From the IMG/VR virus record IMGVR_UViG_3300017762_000011, positions 1-44,421 of that record: a stretch of DNA of 44,421 bases. One strand, written 5' to 3'. Both the position numbers and the translations under genes were made by a program. This DNA comes from a virus. Every line of letters begins with the position of its first letter. The stretch's first letter is position 1. Positions 21,937 through 29,856 of the stretch are shown piece after piece. A model generated the notes under the pieces. It was not told the DNA's origin, ran no database searches, and saw only the letters and a list, made by a program, of their open reading frames with translations.

Positions 21937-23020
21937 CTTGTTCCTCCTCTTCAGTTTGAATGTCAGCATCAATCTTATCATACAATTCGATGAATGACTG
22001 TTTAGTCTCATCATCAAAACGGTTCACGCAAACTTTGATAGCTTTCATACGGTTCTGCCAGATAGCAAATGCACGAATGATGTGAACGAGTCTACGAGTA
22101 GAGATTACCTCATCAATACCACCGTCTTTGAAAGTCTTACGGATAATGTCTGCCCAGTTGGCAAGGTTAGTACAGAACTCTTCATCAAGAACACCTAGGT
22201 TACCTGCTGCTTTCTGAAGAATTTTAGTTTCAGTAACAGGAGAAGGATACTCTTGCTCAAAAGTCAAAGCAAATCTCTCAAGGAATGCTTCATTCAATAC
22301 GTTAGTACCGATAAACCTACCGTCTTCAGATCCCTTACCCTTAGTATTAGCAGTAGCAATGATGTTAAATCCTGATGTTGGTTTTACATAACGACCAGTC
22401 TTCTTAAGGAATACACCTTTGCCTTCTAGAACAGATTGCAAGCAGAGGATTTTGTTAGACGCAAGGTCAACTTCATCTAGAAGCAACACAGCTCCACGTT
22501 CCAAAGCTTCGATGACAGGACCATTATGCCAAGCAGTTTCGCCGTTAACAAGACGGAACCCACCAATAAGATCGTCCTCGTCAGTTTCAATGGTAATGTT
22601 TACCCGAATCAGTTCCCTATTTAGAGCAGCACATGCTTGCTCAACAGAGAAAGTCTTACCGTTTCCTGACAATCCAGTAATGAATGTAGGGTAGAACAAT
22701 TTAGATTGGATAATTTTCTTTACATCAGTAAAGTTACCAAAAGGAATAAAATTAGGATCCTTATCAGGAATAAGGTTTTGCTCTAGAGCAGGAATAGCTG
22801 CAGGTGCTTGATAAGTTTGCTCAAGTTTTTCTTGAACCGTCAGGTTCCACTTACCAATACCTTGCTTATAAGTTTTTAGTCTCTTTTTAACAGTAGCGAG
22901 AGAGCAGTTGAAATGCTCAGATGCTTCAAACAATTGCTTGGTGTTTACCTCAGTACCAACTTTATCAGAAAGGTAAGTAACGAGGTCTTCAGTTGAAACT
23001 GGAACAGGAGCGAAAGGCAT
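21917..23020 (-). CDS. cobS: CobS-like AAA+ ATPase (MoxR class)
   Basis: This 367-residue ATPase resembles CobS, the AAA+ subunit of aerobic cobaltochelatase, and MoxR-type chaperones. An N-terminal helical domain (residues 10-65) precedes GLSGNGKT (116-123), a Walker B strand AVLLLDEVD and the sensor region FNIIATANTKGKGSEDGRF. The gene is a well-known accessory gene of marine T4-like phages, but no cobN is present, so classical cobalamin synthesis is unlikely. The CobT-like gene immediately upstream is its natural partner. Its promoter may lie at the -10-like TATACT (23046-23051). Confidence 0.9.
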   Translation of the reverse strand: MPFAPVPVSTEDLVTYLSDKVGTEVNTKQLFEASEHFNCSLATVKKRLKTYKQGIGKWNLTVQEKLEQTYQAPAAIPALEQNLIPDKDPNFIPFGNFTDVKKIIQSKLFYPTFITGLSGNGKTFSVEQACAALNRELIRVNITIETDEDDLIGGFRLVNGETAWHNGPVIEALERGAVLLLDEVDLASNKILCLQSVLEGKGVFLKKTGRYVKPTSGFNIIATANTKGKGSEDGRFIGTNVLNEAFLERFALTFEQEYPSPVTETKILQKAAGNLGVLDEEFCTNLANWADIIRKTFKDGGIDEVISTRRLVHIIRAFAIWQNRMKAIKVCVNRFDDETKQSFIELYDKIDADIQTEEEEQDGDVSF

Positions 23021-23045
23021 GATGTGTTTTGTTGTCTATGAATAT

Positions 23046-23078
23046 AGTATAGGGTATGGAGGGGTCACTGACGACCCC
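23046..23078 (-). promoter_or_regulatory. Hairpin plus promoter-like element before cobS
   Basis: On the minus strand GGGGTC and GACCCC (23078-23061) form a 6-base-pair stem with a 6-base loop but no T-run. TATACT at 23051-23046 resembles a -10 box, yet I find no good -35 element at 16-18 bases. The arrangement parallels the uvsX terminator and promoter, so it may be a weakened version. Confidence 0.4.
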
Positions 23079-23093
23079 ATGTGTACCAGTTTG

Positions 23094-25274
23094 TCAACTG
23101 ACATACTCTACGAAAGAATTGAGTAGTTTTTTGTTGGTGGACTTACTAGCAAGCATCTTTTTAAATGCACGAGAGATCTCATTTTTCTTAGCACCAGACT
23201 CAACGTTCAACTCTGTATTTTGATTTAGAGAATTACTACTAATAGCATACAGAGCAGAGAATGCTGCAGGATTAGGAATGATTGCCGATTTTTCTTTCTT
23301 CCACTGCTTTTGGATTTCAGTGTATTTTGCAAAATCAGCATAGCGTCCAACGAAACTAGACAACTGACTGCCCTGTAGAATACGGAAACCAATTACATTT
23401 ACATCAGGGTTACGATCACGAACCTGCTGGATGAAGATGTTAGTGATAGTGTCATATTCAAACTCAGGATAGACACGACCAGTCTGACGATCACGAAGGC
23501 AATTGCCCCAGTCAATACGAGAAGGACGGATGATGTTCTCATCTTTATGTTCAAGATACTGCTCTCTACCATAAGCAGATTGACATCCTTCACCGTCAGT
23601 CAAGATACAAACATTAACTTTCTGAAGATCATTTTGTTTTTTGAATTCAGGAATAATGTAGTTAAGCAAAACAATAGCTTCGTTCAAAGGAGTTCCTGAA
23701 AGAGTAACACCAATTGTATTTTGGTAACCATTATAATTTGCATAATAGTTTGCTTCTCTATACAAGTTCTTACACATACGCTCATAGTTGCGAGAGTTAG
23801 AACGAGAAGAAATAAAGTTCATCAAATGAAAACATTGAGGATCAATAAAAAACTCATTCTTTTTTAATCCTTCCCAACTACGATAGTAAGAATCATAACT
23901 AACATGCTCTGGAGTTTCGCCTGCTATATTTGCTATGGCACGTTTTGCTGCAATCCACTCATTAGTAAATGCATAGACTTCAAATGGAATCTGTACTTTC
24001 TTACAGAATGCAGTGAGGTTAAGAAGTTGTTTGACAGTTGGCAATAGCTCATGCTGCATAGAACCAGACCAGTCAAGAATGAAGATCAGTCCATGGTTCT
24101 TACCATCAGGAACAACAGTTACTTTTTTGAAAATGTCTTCGTTATAAAGATAAGTATGTAACTTTGAAGTATCAAGCACACCAGTCTTAGATTGACCAGC
24201 ACGAGCATAAGCGTCAGCAGACTTACGACATTCAAATTCCTTAACAAGATAGTTTACCTCTTTCTGTGACTGCTTGCGAAAATCTTGATACTGACTATCA
24301 ACCTGAGAGTAAACATCATCGATATCAGATGCTTGACTATCAATCCAATCATGAAGGACAGTCCAATCTACAAGGTGGTTTTCTAGATCAACGTTTTTAG
24401 GGATCTCAATATATGTAGTGCTACGACCATAATTACGAGAGGAAAGATTTTCTGCTTTCTCATTGAAAGAACGTTGAGTTGAAGAAGTATCTCCTCCTCC
24501 AGAACCATCATCCTCTTCATCTTCATCCTCTTCATCTTCAAAAGAATCTGCATTAGATGTAGATCCTGCACCACCAAAGTTAGGTTGGATATCAGGTTGA
24601 TCTTTATCTGAAGATTCTCCAGATGCTTCCTCAGCAGATTCTACTCCTTCTGCATTTTCATCTTCTTCAGTTTCTTCCTCATCAGATTGTTCAGGAGAAT
24701 CTTGAGGAATATTAGCAACCGTTTCTTCAAACTGCTTACTGAACTCATGTACGTCAACCGCAATCTGTAGAACTTCTTCAAAAGTTTCTGCGAGATCAGT
24801 ACGAGCAACAAATAATTTTTCTTCAGTAGAGAAAGGAATAAGTGCATTAGCACCAATCTTAAAGTGTAGATTGATACGGTCAATCAAACTGAGTTTAGTA
24901 AGATCTTCTCCCTGAATATTAAAGAAGTCACGATCGTTTAATTCTTTGTAACCACCAGCAAAAGACTTACGAAGACCTGGATACTTACGCTTCATTAGTT
25001 TCTCGATACGAGCGTCTTCAATTACATTGACAAAATCCATAGGACAGTCAGCAATGTCTCTCCAGTCTTTGTTAGGAGTGAATAGTGCATGACCCACTTC
25101 GTGACCGACAAGCATATCATATACAATGTCTGATGCTTTGTCCCAGTTAGGGAGAGTCAAAATACGACGGTCAACGTCGAAGGAAGCTGTGTAGCACTGC
25201 TTATGCTCTACAACAAGATTCTCTGTAGCGAGAAGACGGGCAAGGTTACCTTTGATTTCTTTGTTGTTTGACAT
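23094..25274 (-). CDS. CobT-like metalloprotease/vWA protein
   Basis: This 726-residue protein has a zinc-protease-like HEVGH motif at residues 58-62 within MLVGHEVGHALF, a long acidic linker (about 190-265) rich in Asp and Glu, and a C-terminal von Willebrand A domain. That domain has the MIDAS sequence DWSGSM near residue 398 and a later TDGEG. CobT-type proteins use the vWA domain to recruit a partner to a MoxR/CobS ATPase. The HEXXH motif suggests a peptidase function in place of, or in addition to, a chelatase role. The stop codon is followed by the hairpin before cobS, and the ATG is preceded by a 14-base palindrome at 25288-25301. Confidence 0.85.
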   Translation of the reverse strand: MSNNKEIKGNLARLLATENLVVEHKQCYTASFDVDRRILTLPNWDKASDIVYDMLVGHEVGHALFTPNKDWRDIADCPMDFVNVIEDARIEKLMKRKYPGLRKSFAGGYKELNDRDFFNIQGEDLTKLSLIDRINLHFKIGANALIPFSTEEKLFVARTDLAETFEEVLQIAVDVHEFSKQFEETVANIPQDSPEQSDEEETEEDENAEGVESAEEASGESSDKDQPDIQPNFGGAGSTSNADSFEDEEDEDEEDDGSGGGDTSSTQRSFNEKAENLSSRNYGRSTTYIEIPKNVDLENHLVDWTVLHDWIDSQASDIDDVYSQVDSQYQDFRKQSQKEVNYLVKEFECRKSADAYARAGQSKTGVLDTSKLHTYLYNEDIFKKVTVVPDGKNHGLIFILDWSGSMQHELLPTVKQLLNLTAFCKKVQIPFEVYAFTNEWIAAKRAIANIAGETPEHVSYDSYYRSWEGLKKNEFFIDPQCFHLMNFISSRSNSRNYERMCKNLYREANYYANYNGYQNTIGVTLSGTPLNEAIVLLNYIIPEFKKQNDLQKVNVCILTDGEGCQSAYGREQYLEHKDENIIRPSRIDWGNCLRDRQTGRVYPEFEYDTITNIFIQQVRDRNPDVNVIGFRILQGSQLSSFVGRYADFAKYTEIQKQWKKEKSAIIPNPAAFSALYAISSNSLNQNTELNVESGAKKNEISRAFKKMLASKSTNKKLLNSFVEYVS

Positions 25275-25287
25275 GTGTCTCTGTTGC

Positions 25288-25301
25288 TGATGTATACATC
25301 A
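25288..25301. repeat. 14-base perfect palindrome upstream of the CobT-like gene
   Basis: TGATGTATACATCA equals its own reverse complement. It lies 14 bases before the ATG of the CobT-like gene in the short spacer after gp46. It could be an operator for a dimeric regulator or an RNA fold near the ribosome site. Confidence 0.5.
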
Positions 25302-25316
25302 TAACAAATAAACAAC

Positions 25317-27062
25317 CTAGCCAACCAGTCCGTGTGTCACTTCGTTAACTGTCACGTTGAGGGTAGAGTAGTTCTTTACCTTCTCCACAGAGATAGTACG
25401 GTCGAACTTATCGTCCATACCCTGCTTGTGACTGATTACAAACACCTTGGTGCTGTCATCAAAATTTCTTAGGATCCATCCTAGATCAGACGTACCCGAT
25501 GTGTCAAGTGATCCATCAAAGATCTCATCTAAAATAAGGAGGTTAGTATCCACGCTATTCTTAAGCTTAGCAATACTACGCCAAGTGAGCAGAAGAGCGA
25601 TATCAATACGAGCTTTTTCGCCTTCACTGAAACTATCGTAAGAGAACACATCACGGTATCTAGATTTGATTTGCTCCTCAAAGTTCTCGTCTAGGGTAAA
25701 ATTGACATAAAACTCCATACGTTGTAAGAAATCGTTAATCAACTTATTCATAGTAGGAAGATAGGTTTTGATGATCCTAGTCTTGATACCATTATCTTTA
25801 AGGAGTTGACCCGCTGTTGTAAGAACATCACGATCAGATTTCAAACTAGCTTGTTGTTTATTCAAACTCTTTTTGTTTTCAACCAAAAGTTCTAGTTTGT
25901 TATACTCCGATTTCTTATCAACATTATCACTGTTTAATTCTACAATTTCTTCTTCAAGTGATTCCACTTGTTTACGAATTGTCATCAGTTGAAAATTGGT
26001 TTGTGAAATTGTAGTGTTGATATCATTTACTGTAGTAGAAAGTTCAGTAAATTTATTAAACCTAGTTTCTTCTTCTCCTATAGCAGAGAGGATATCATTA
26101 TATCCTACAAGCATTTCATCAACTTTACCCCGACCTTCGTCCAGTTTTAGATTACGAAAATCTTCACGTAGGTCTTGTGTACACGTAGGACACACATGGT
26201 TGTTCTCAAAGAACTCAAGTTCTTTCTTACATGTGTTCAGTTTATGTGTTACCTTGATCAAGTATGTGTTCAACTTTCGCAATTTCCCGTTTGATTGCTG
26301 GTACTCATGCATTTCTTCATTAAGATTACAGATTTGTTGTGTCAAAAGAGAAACATCTTCCACACCTTGTAGCTCAGTTTTCTTATATACATCTATCTTT
26401 TCTTTCTTGCGATCAATCTCTTCTTGATTTCTCTTTTCTAAAGTAAGCATAGTTTGCTTTTGCAATTCAATCTTATCCTTTAGAAGATCTAGTTGATAAT
26501 TGATGTCGCGAACTTCATCATTGTTCTCACGCATCTTATCTTTCAAAAGAACATTCATAGTAGAGAATACTTGGATATCCAAGATGTCCTCAATAATATC
26601 GCGACGTTGACCACCAGGCAGTTTCATGAATGGGATAAACGTAGAGGATCCCAACACAACAATCTGTGTAAATGATTTGTAGTTCATCTTGAGCACGTTC
26701 TGCTCAAAGTTTTTCTGCTGATCGTTTACTGAACTTTCTTGATTCCACAACTGTCCATTACAATAGATCTCAAACTTGTTAGGTTTAATACCACGAATAA
26801 CTTTGTAGTCTAGCTTACCAATACGAAACTCAATCTCGACTACGCAATTTTTTTCATTAATACTATTAACTAGAGACCCTTTACTAATCTTGCGAAATGG
26901 TTTTGCAAACAGCGAAAAAGTAAGAGCATCTAAAATGGTGCTCTTGCCTGCTCCGTTGTCTCCAACAATTAAATTTGTTCTACCTTCTTCTAAATTAATT
27001 TCACTAAACACATTACCCGTGGATAAAAAGTTCTTCCAACGGATTTTTTCAAAAATAATCAT
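25317..27062 (-). CDS. gp46: Recombination nuclease subunit gp46 (SbcC/Rad50-like)
   Basis: This 581-residue SMC-type ATPase partners with nuclease gp47 to resect DNA ends for recombination-dependent replication. Walker A is GDNGAGKS at residues 34-41 in the N-terminal half, long coiled-coil stretches follow, and a zinc-hook CPTC lies near residue 290. The C-terminal half has FSEGEKARIDIALLL, the ABC signature, and LILDEIFDGS, the Walker B. Its length matches T4 gp46 (560 residues). It overlaps the DUF3110-like gene by four bases and follows gp47, as in other marine relatives. Confidence 0.95.
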   Translation of the reverse strand: MIIFEKIRWKNFLSTGNVFSEINLEEGRTNLIVGDNGAGKSTILDALTFSLFAKPFRKISKGSLVNSINEKNCVVEIEFRIGKLDYKVIRGIKPNKFEIYCNGQLWNQESSVNDQQKNFEQNVLKMNYKSFTQIVVLGSSTFIPFMKLPGGQRRDIIEDILDIQVFSTMNVLLKDKMRENNDEVRDINYQLDLLKDKIELQKQTMLTLEKRNQEEIDRKKEKIDVYKKTELQGVEDVSLLTQQICNLNEEMHEYQQSNGKLRKLNTYLIKVTHKLNTCKKELEFFENNHVCPTCTQDLREDFRNLKLDEGRGKVDEMLVGYNDILSAIGEEETRFNKFTELSTTVNDINTTISQTNFQLMTIRKQVESLEEEIVELNSDNVDKKSEYNKLELLVENKKSLNKQQASLKSDRDVLTTAGQLLKDNGIKTRIIKTYLPTMNKLINDFLQRMEFYVNFTLDENFEEQIKSRYRDVFSYDSFSEGEKARIDIALLLTWRSIAKLKNSVDTNLLILDEIFDGSLDTSGTSDLGWILRNFDDSTKVFVISHKQGMDDKFDRTISVEKVKNYSTLNVTVNEVTHGLVG

Positions 27063-27325
27063 TCTGCAGAATCTTCAGGTGGTATCAAAAAATCGTCAGG
27101 CGTGATAATGGAAAACTTTTGACCACGGTCTTGACATGCTGCTATTATAACATGATCTTCCATTTCCACAACCTGCATTGGAGGATATTCAATGTCCTCC
27201 TCCATCATCATCAAGTATCTTGATGCATCGTCATTATCAATAAAGATAGGTATAACCCTATCCTTTGCCGTGTCAAACACAGAGTATACACCGTCTGGAT
27301 GATTTTCTAATGTTAGAACAAACAT
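27059..27325 (-). CDS. DUF3110-like protein
   Basis: This 88-residue protein reads MFVLTLENHPDGVYSVFD, then FIDNDDASRYLMMMEEDIEYP and VVEMEDHVIIAACQDRGQKF. The DDAxRYxxxLE plus P-x-x-x-V-E/D pattern recalls DUF3110, a short domain widespread in cyanobacteria and cyanophages. That occurrence, if confirmed, points to a cyanobacterial host. The function is unknown; the context between gp47 and gp46 is a hint that it acts with the recombination nuclease. It overlaps the gp47 stop by one base (TAATG). Confidence 0.7.
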   Translation of the reverse strand: MFVLTLENHPDGVYSVFDTAKDRVIPIFIDNDDASRYLMMMEEDIEYPPMQVVEMEDHVIIAACQDRGQKFSIITPDDFLIPPEDSAE

Positions 27326-28365
27326 TATGCAACATTACAGCTTTCAATATATAGTGTTCTCATTAAAGACTTAAGTTCACTTTTGTCTACGGCAATCTCT
27401 ACTTCATCAATGTACTCATTAAGAAGAGTCATTGTGTCTTTAGTTTCAAGATCTGCATCCTCTATGTTATCTGCATCAACTAAGGTCTCAACAATTTTTA
27501 CATCATGAGCACCTACGTTGTAAAGACGATCAACCAATGTTTCAAACATTTGGTAGTCACGTTTTTCTTCAACGATGAGTTTGATGAACTTGTCTTTATA
27601 ATCAGATACATCTGATTTGTTGTAGTCGGTAGCTGCGTCATCGTAGAAGATCTTCTCAAAGATTTCATACGGATTTCTGATAAACTTAAGTCTATCACTT
27701 TCAGTATCGTAGATATGGAAACCGCGAGAGTCTTTATAATCATTCCAGAACATCTGATAGGGGTTGCCAAGATACTGGACATTACCATGCTTTGACTTAT
27801 GATGAAAATGTCCTGACCATACTCGTTTAAAGTTTTTAAAATCAGAAACTCTAAATCCACCATCAAATTTCATGCCAGGTGTAACTTCAAATCCATCACA
27901 CTCTAGATGACCACACATGATATCAGCGTCAGAGTTTGTCATAACATCTACGCTACTAGCTTTGTTTTCTGAATTGATCCACGGCATCATCAGAAACTTT
28001 TTACTACCAAGTTTAATATGCTTTGGTTCAGCATAGATATTGATATTGCTATACTTCTCTAAAAGAAGTTCGGGTGAATTAATTTTGTTTGTATTTTTAT
28101 AATACGTACAATGGTTACCCAAAATCATATGAACTTTATAATCTACCAGTCGTTTGAAATAATTAGTATCAACACGATTAAAAGTATTATAGTCCATTGA
28201 CTTTCGGTTATCAAAAGTGTCACCTAGATCAATGATAGTATCGATACCTTCTTTTTCAAGAGTTGGAAAGAATACATTGTCATAGAATTTCTGGAAGTAA
28301 TTCCAAAAGGGTAAAGAACCCTTTCGTCCATCAAGATGTTGATCCGTTATTAGTGCTATCTTCAT
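27325..28365 (-). CDS. gp47: Recombination endonuclease gp47 (Mre11-like)
   Basis: This 346-residue metallophosphoesterase is the nuclease partner of gp46. Metal-binding motifs of the family are present in order: DQH at residues 8-10, DLGDTFDNR near 46-54, GNHC near 90, and later GHLECD and GHFHHK. The reading frame extends upstream, but the ATG at 28365 that begins MKIALITDQHLDG matches the family start and gives the usual length. It overlaps the gene upstream by 35 bases. Confidence 0.95.
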   Translation of the reverse strand: MKIALITDQHLDGRKGSLPFWNYFQKFYDNVFFPTLEKEGIDTIIDLGDTFDNRKSMDYNTFNRVDTNYFKRLVDYKVHMILGNHCTYYKNTNKINSPELLLEKYSNINIYAEPKHIKLGSKKFLMMPWINSENKASSVDVMTNSDADIMCGHLECDGFEVTPGMKFDGGFRVSDFKNFKRVWSGHFHHKSKHGNVQYLGNPYQMFWNDYKDSRGFHIYDTESDRLKFIRNPYEIFEKIFYDDAATDYNKSDVSDYKDKFIKLIVEEKRDYQMFETLVDRLYNVGAHDVKIVETLVDADNIEDADLETKDTMTLLNEYIDEVEIAVDKSELKSLMRTLYIESCNVA

Positions 28366-28588
28366 CTTTAATAAATTCTCCTTTTTCGTAATCAAATCTA
28401 GGATGTGGGGCAGACGGCACCCAAGGGTTTTTTGATGTGTTGTGTATAACAATAAACTTATCAGCAGCAAATGTACCTGCAATACTGACTCGAATTTCAT
28501 CATCATCTTTCCAATTAAATGAACCATCTTTTTTAGTATGGTTCATTGCTTCTTGGATCTGGTCAATAACTTCTTGTGTTAGTTTCAT
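28331..28588 (-). CDS. Small hypothetical protein
   Basis: This 85-residue protein from ATG 28588 begins MKLTQEVIDQIQEAMNHTKKD, a helical N-terminus, then DGSFNWKDDDEIRVSIAGTFA and a Pro-rich PWVPSAPHPRFDY. The start overlaps the preceding membrane microprotein as ATGA, so the longer upstream frame is not preferred. Its composition suggests a small DNA- or nucleotide-binding protein, but I do not recognise it. A similar protein is often found before gp47 in marine phages. Confidence 0.7.
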   Translation of the reverse strand: MKLTQEVIDQIQEAMNHTKKDGSFNWKDDDEIRVSIAGTFAADKFIVIHNTSKNPWVPSAPHPRFDYEKGEFIKDEDSTNNGSTS

Positions 28589-28707
28589 TGCAAATACTCC
28601 ACTATCTTTAGTATACCATATGCTGTAAATACTTGAGGAATTATAAAAGCAACCATTGCTACAATCCAAAAGACATAGTAATAATTTTCTTTATTCTGTG
28701 TTCTCAT
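28585..28707 (-). CDS. Membrane microprotein
   Basis: A 40-residue frame is joined on both sides by ATGA overlaps (28707-28704 and 28588-28585). It reads MRTQNKENYYYVFWIVAMVAF and then IIPQVFTAYGILKIVEYLQ, a single hydrophobic segment with a polar N-terminus. The precise overlaps strongly support coding status. It could be a membrane-anchored early protein; function unknown. Confidence 0.7.
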   Translation of the reverse strand: MRTQNKENYYYVFWIVAMVAFIIPQVFTAYGILKIVEYLQ

Positions 28708-28937
28708 TGAGGGGAATGATCTTTAAACTTATCATGGTTGCCATCACCTGGCATTTTACCAAAAGCAATATATTCAACAGCTTGTAGAGAACCTTCCAGT
28801 CTAGTCAAGTCTCTCTCAATTTTAATGTATTCATCATACGCTTCTTGTAGTAATTCTTTTTTCTCAGTTAACTGAGCAGTTCTCTTTGTGAAACGCTCAA
28901 TTAATTGTTCATTGTTTTCTACAGGTTTAATTTTCAT
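28704..28937 (-). CDS. Small coiled-coil protein
   Basis: This 77-residue protein is almost entirely a charged helix with heptad repeats (NEQLIERFTKRTAQLTEKKE and IKIERDLTRLEGSLQAVEY), ending in a short polar tail (GDGNHDKFKDHSPQ). Its ATG lies inside the upstream microprotein frame and its stop overlaps the next start. I do not recognise it. Confidence 0.7.
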   Translation of the reverse strand: MKIKPVENNEQLIERFTKRTAQLTEKKELLQEAYDEYIKIERDLTRLEGSLQAVEYIAFGKMPGDGNHDKFKDHSPQ

Positions 28938-29064
28938 TGTATCTAATTGTTAGTGATTGCAAAAATTCTCCCGTTGGTTTAGAAACTTTCCAAGTTGAAT
29001 CTTTCGATGCAAAGGATAGTTTACAACGTATCTTGTTTGATGAGAGACGAATCATTCTCACCAT
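28927..29064 (-). CDS. Microprotein, basic
   Basis: A 45-residue frame starting MVRMIRLSSNKIRCKLSFASK and ending KPTGEFLQSLTIRYNEN overlaps the start of the next gene by 11 bases. It has alternating strands. A second ATG (MIRLSSNK, 29055) has a better upstream GGTGAG. The region would otherwise be a gap of about 150 bases in a genome with almost no gaps, so coding is plausible but unproven. Confidence 0.45.
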   Translation of the reverse strand: MVRMIRLSSNKIRCKLSFASKDSTWKVSKPTGEFLQSLTIRYNEN

Positions 29065-29083
29065 AGCTAGATTACGTTCCAAT

Positions 29084-29233
29084 TCATTGAGCATCTTCTT
29101 GTGTTTTATTGTATACTATAATTCGATTGCCATCATGTGTAAACATGAGTTCATCATCATGACCCCAACAAAGTTCTTCGTAAAGATCATTAAGTTTTTC
29201 CATGTCATCATATAAGGTGTTGGGGTTTGGCAT
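29084..29233 (-). CDS. Microprotein, acidic
   Basis: A 49-residue frame begins with an ATG that overlaps the gp55 stop codon (TAATG). It reads MPNPNTLYDDMEKLNDLYEE, then LCWGHDDELMFTHDGNRII and VYNKTQEDAQ. The helix followed by two strands looks like a genuine small domain, and the overlap supports translation coupled to gp55. Function unknown. Confidence 0.6.
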   Translation of the reverse strand: MPNPNTLYDDMEKLNDLYEELCWGHDDELMFTHDGNRIIVYNKTQEDAQ

Positions 29234-29739
29234 TATCGATTCATTTTAGTTTCAATGTTTTCTTTGATGCTACCCATGTCAGAATAAGAAGCATTCATAC
29301 CAGACATACTACCATCATATGTGTCTGTGTGCATGACTTCATCATATCCTGACCGTTCTAGGATCTTACCTTTGATCTCTAGCTGCTTCTTTTCTTTTTG
29401 GATCCTACGCAAGAATGCATAGTAAATGATCTGAGTAAAATAAGCGAATGGGTTCTTAGATTTTTCAGGGTCAAAGTTGTCAATATACTGGAGGCAATTT
29501 TCAATGCCGTCACAGATCATGTCCTCACGGAACATGTAGTTAACAAAGTTAGGTTTATAAGATAGGTGTGTTGCGATCTTTAAAAAGCAAGAACCAATAT
29601 AATTGGTAACTCGTGGGCGAGGTTTGCCTGTTTCTTTAGCAGCATGAACGTTTTGCCGAAAGTCAGTGATCGCAGCAAGGAACTCTTTATTATTGACGTA
29701 GTATTCTGTCTTTTTTCGGGTCATTACTGCATATGCCAT
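29233..29739 (-). CDS. gp55: Late-transcription sigma factor gp55
   Basis: This 168-residue protein is the T4-type late sigma factor that directs host RNA polymerase to TATAAATA-class promoters, with clamp gp45 as coactivator. Sigma-region-2-like segments are visible: IATHLSYKPNFVNYMFREDM, then CIENCLQYIDNFDPEKSKNPFAYF (split: DGIENCLQYIDNFDP and EKSKNPFAYFTQIIYYAFL) and RRIQKEKKQ. The C-terminus ends SIKENIETKMNR. The length is close to T4 gp55 (185 residues). Its presence agrees with the many late octamers in the window. It has its own sigma-70 promoter, so it is made early or in the middle phase. Confidence 0.9.
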   Translation of the reverse strand: MAYAVMTRKKTEYYVNNKEFLAAITDFRQNVHAAKETGKPRPRVTNYIGSCFLKIATHLSYKPNFVNYMFREDMICDGIENCLQYIDNFDPEKSKNPFAYFTQIIYYAFLRRIQKEKKQLEIKGKILERSGYDEVMHTDTYDGSMSGMNASYSDMGSIKENIETKMNR

Positions 29740-29764
29740 GGTTTGTTACCATTATCATGTACTA

Positions 29765-29793
29765 AGGATAGCACAATGAATTGGATTTGTAAA
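29765..29793 (-). promoter_or_regulatory. Sigma-70-type promoter for gp55
   Basis: On the minus strand TTTACA (29793-29788) and TATCCT (29770-29765) are 17 bases apart, 26 bases before the gp55 ATG. It lies just after the long hairpin at 29799-29853. Confidence 0.6.
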
Positions 29794-29798
29794 GGGGG

Positions 29799-29853
29799 CT
29801 TGACAGAACCTCATAAACTGAGTACAATTAACCTTGTAGAGGTTCAGGTCAAG
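29799..29853 (-). terminator. Long hairpin, probable terminator after the Sm-like gene
   Basis: Arms of 14 and 15 bases (plus strand 29799-29812 and 29839-29853) pair with one bulge: CTTGAC and GAACCTC on one side, GAGGTTC and GTCAAG on the other. A nested TACAA/TTGTA stem lies in the loop at 29823-29838. The minus-strand sequence after it reads CCCCCTTTA, so the T-run is weak. It ends four bases from the Sm-like gene stop. Confidence 0.6.
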
Positions 29854-29856
29854 GTA

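Noticed and set aside
22618-22625. TCTAAATA octamer inside cobS
   Set aside because: It is deep within a coding region with no start codon downstream at a useful distance. Similar octamers within primase (near 794) and gp62 (near 17347) were rejected for the same reason.
23061-23078. Rho-independent terminator after the CobT-like gene
   Set aside because: The hairpin is present but is followed by TCCATACCC rather than a T-run, so I list it only as a hairpin plus possible promoter.
21917-25274. Cobalamin biosynthesis as the role of CobS/CobT-like genes
   Set aside because: No cobN or other cobalamin gene is visible, and the larger protein has an HEXXH motif not needed for cobalt insertion. 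The similarity is to the ATPase and vWA architecture, not proof of the pathway.
25996-26427. Plus-strand frame of 143 codons with hydrophobic stretches
   Set aside because: It mirrors the coiled-coil part of gp46, where Glu and Lys codons read backwards as Ser, Leu and Phe, which produces false membrane-like frames.
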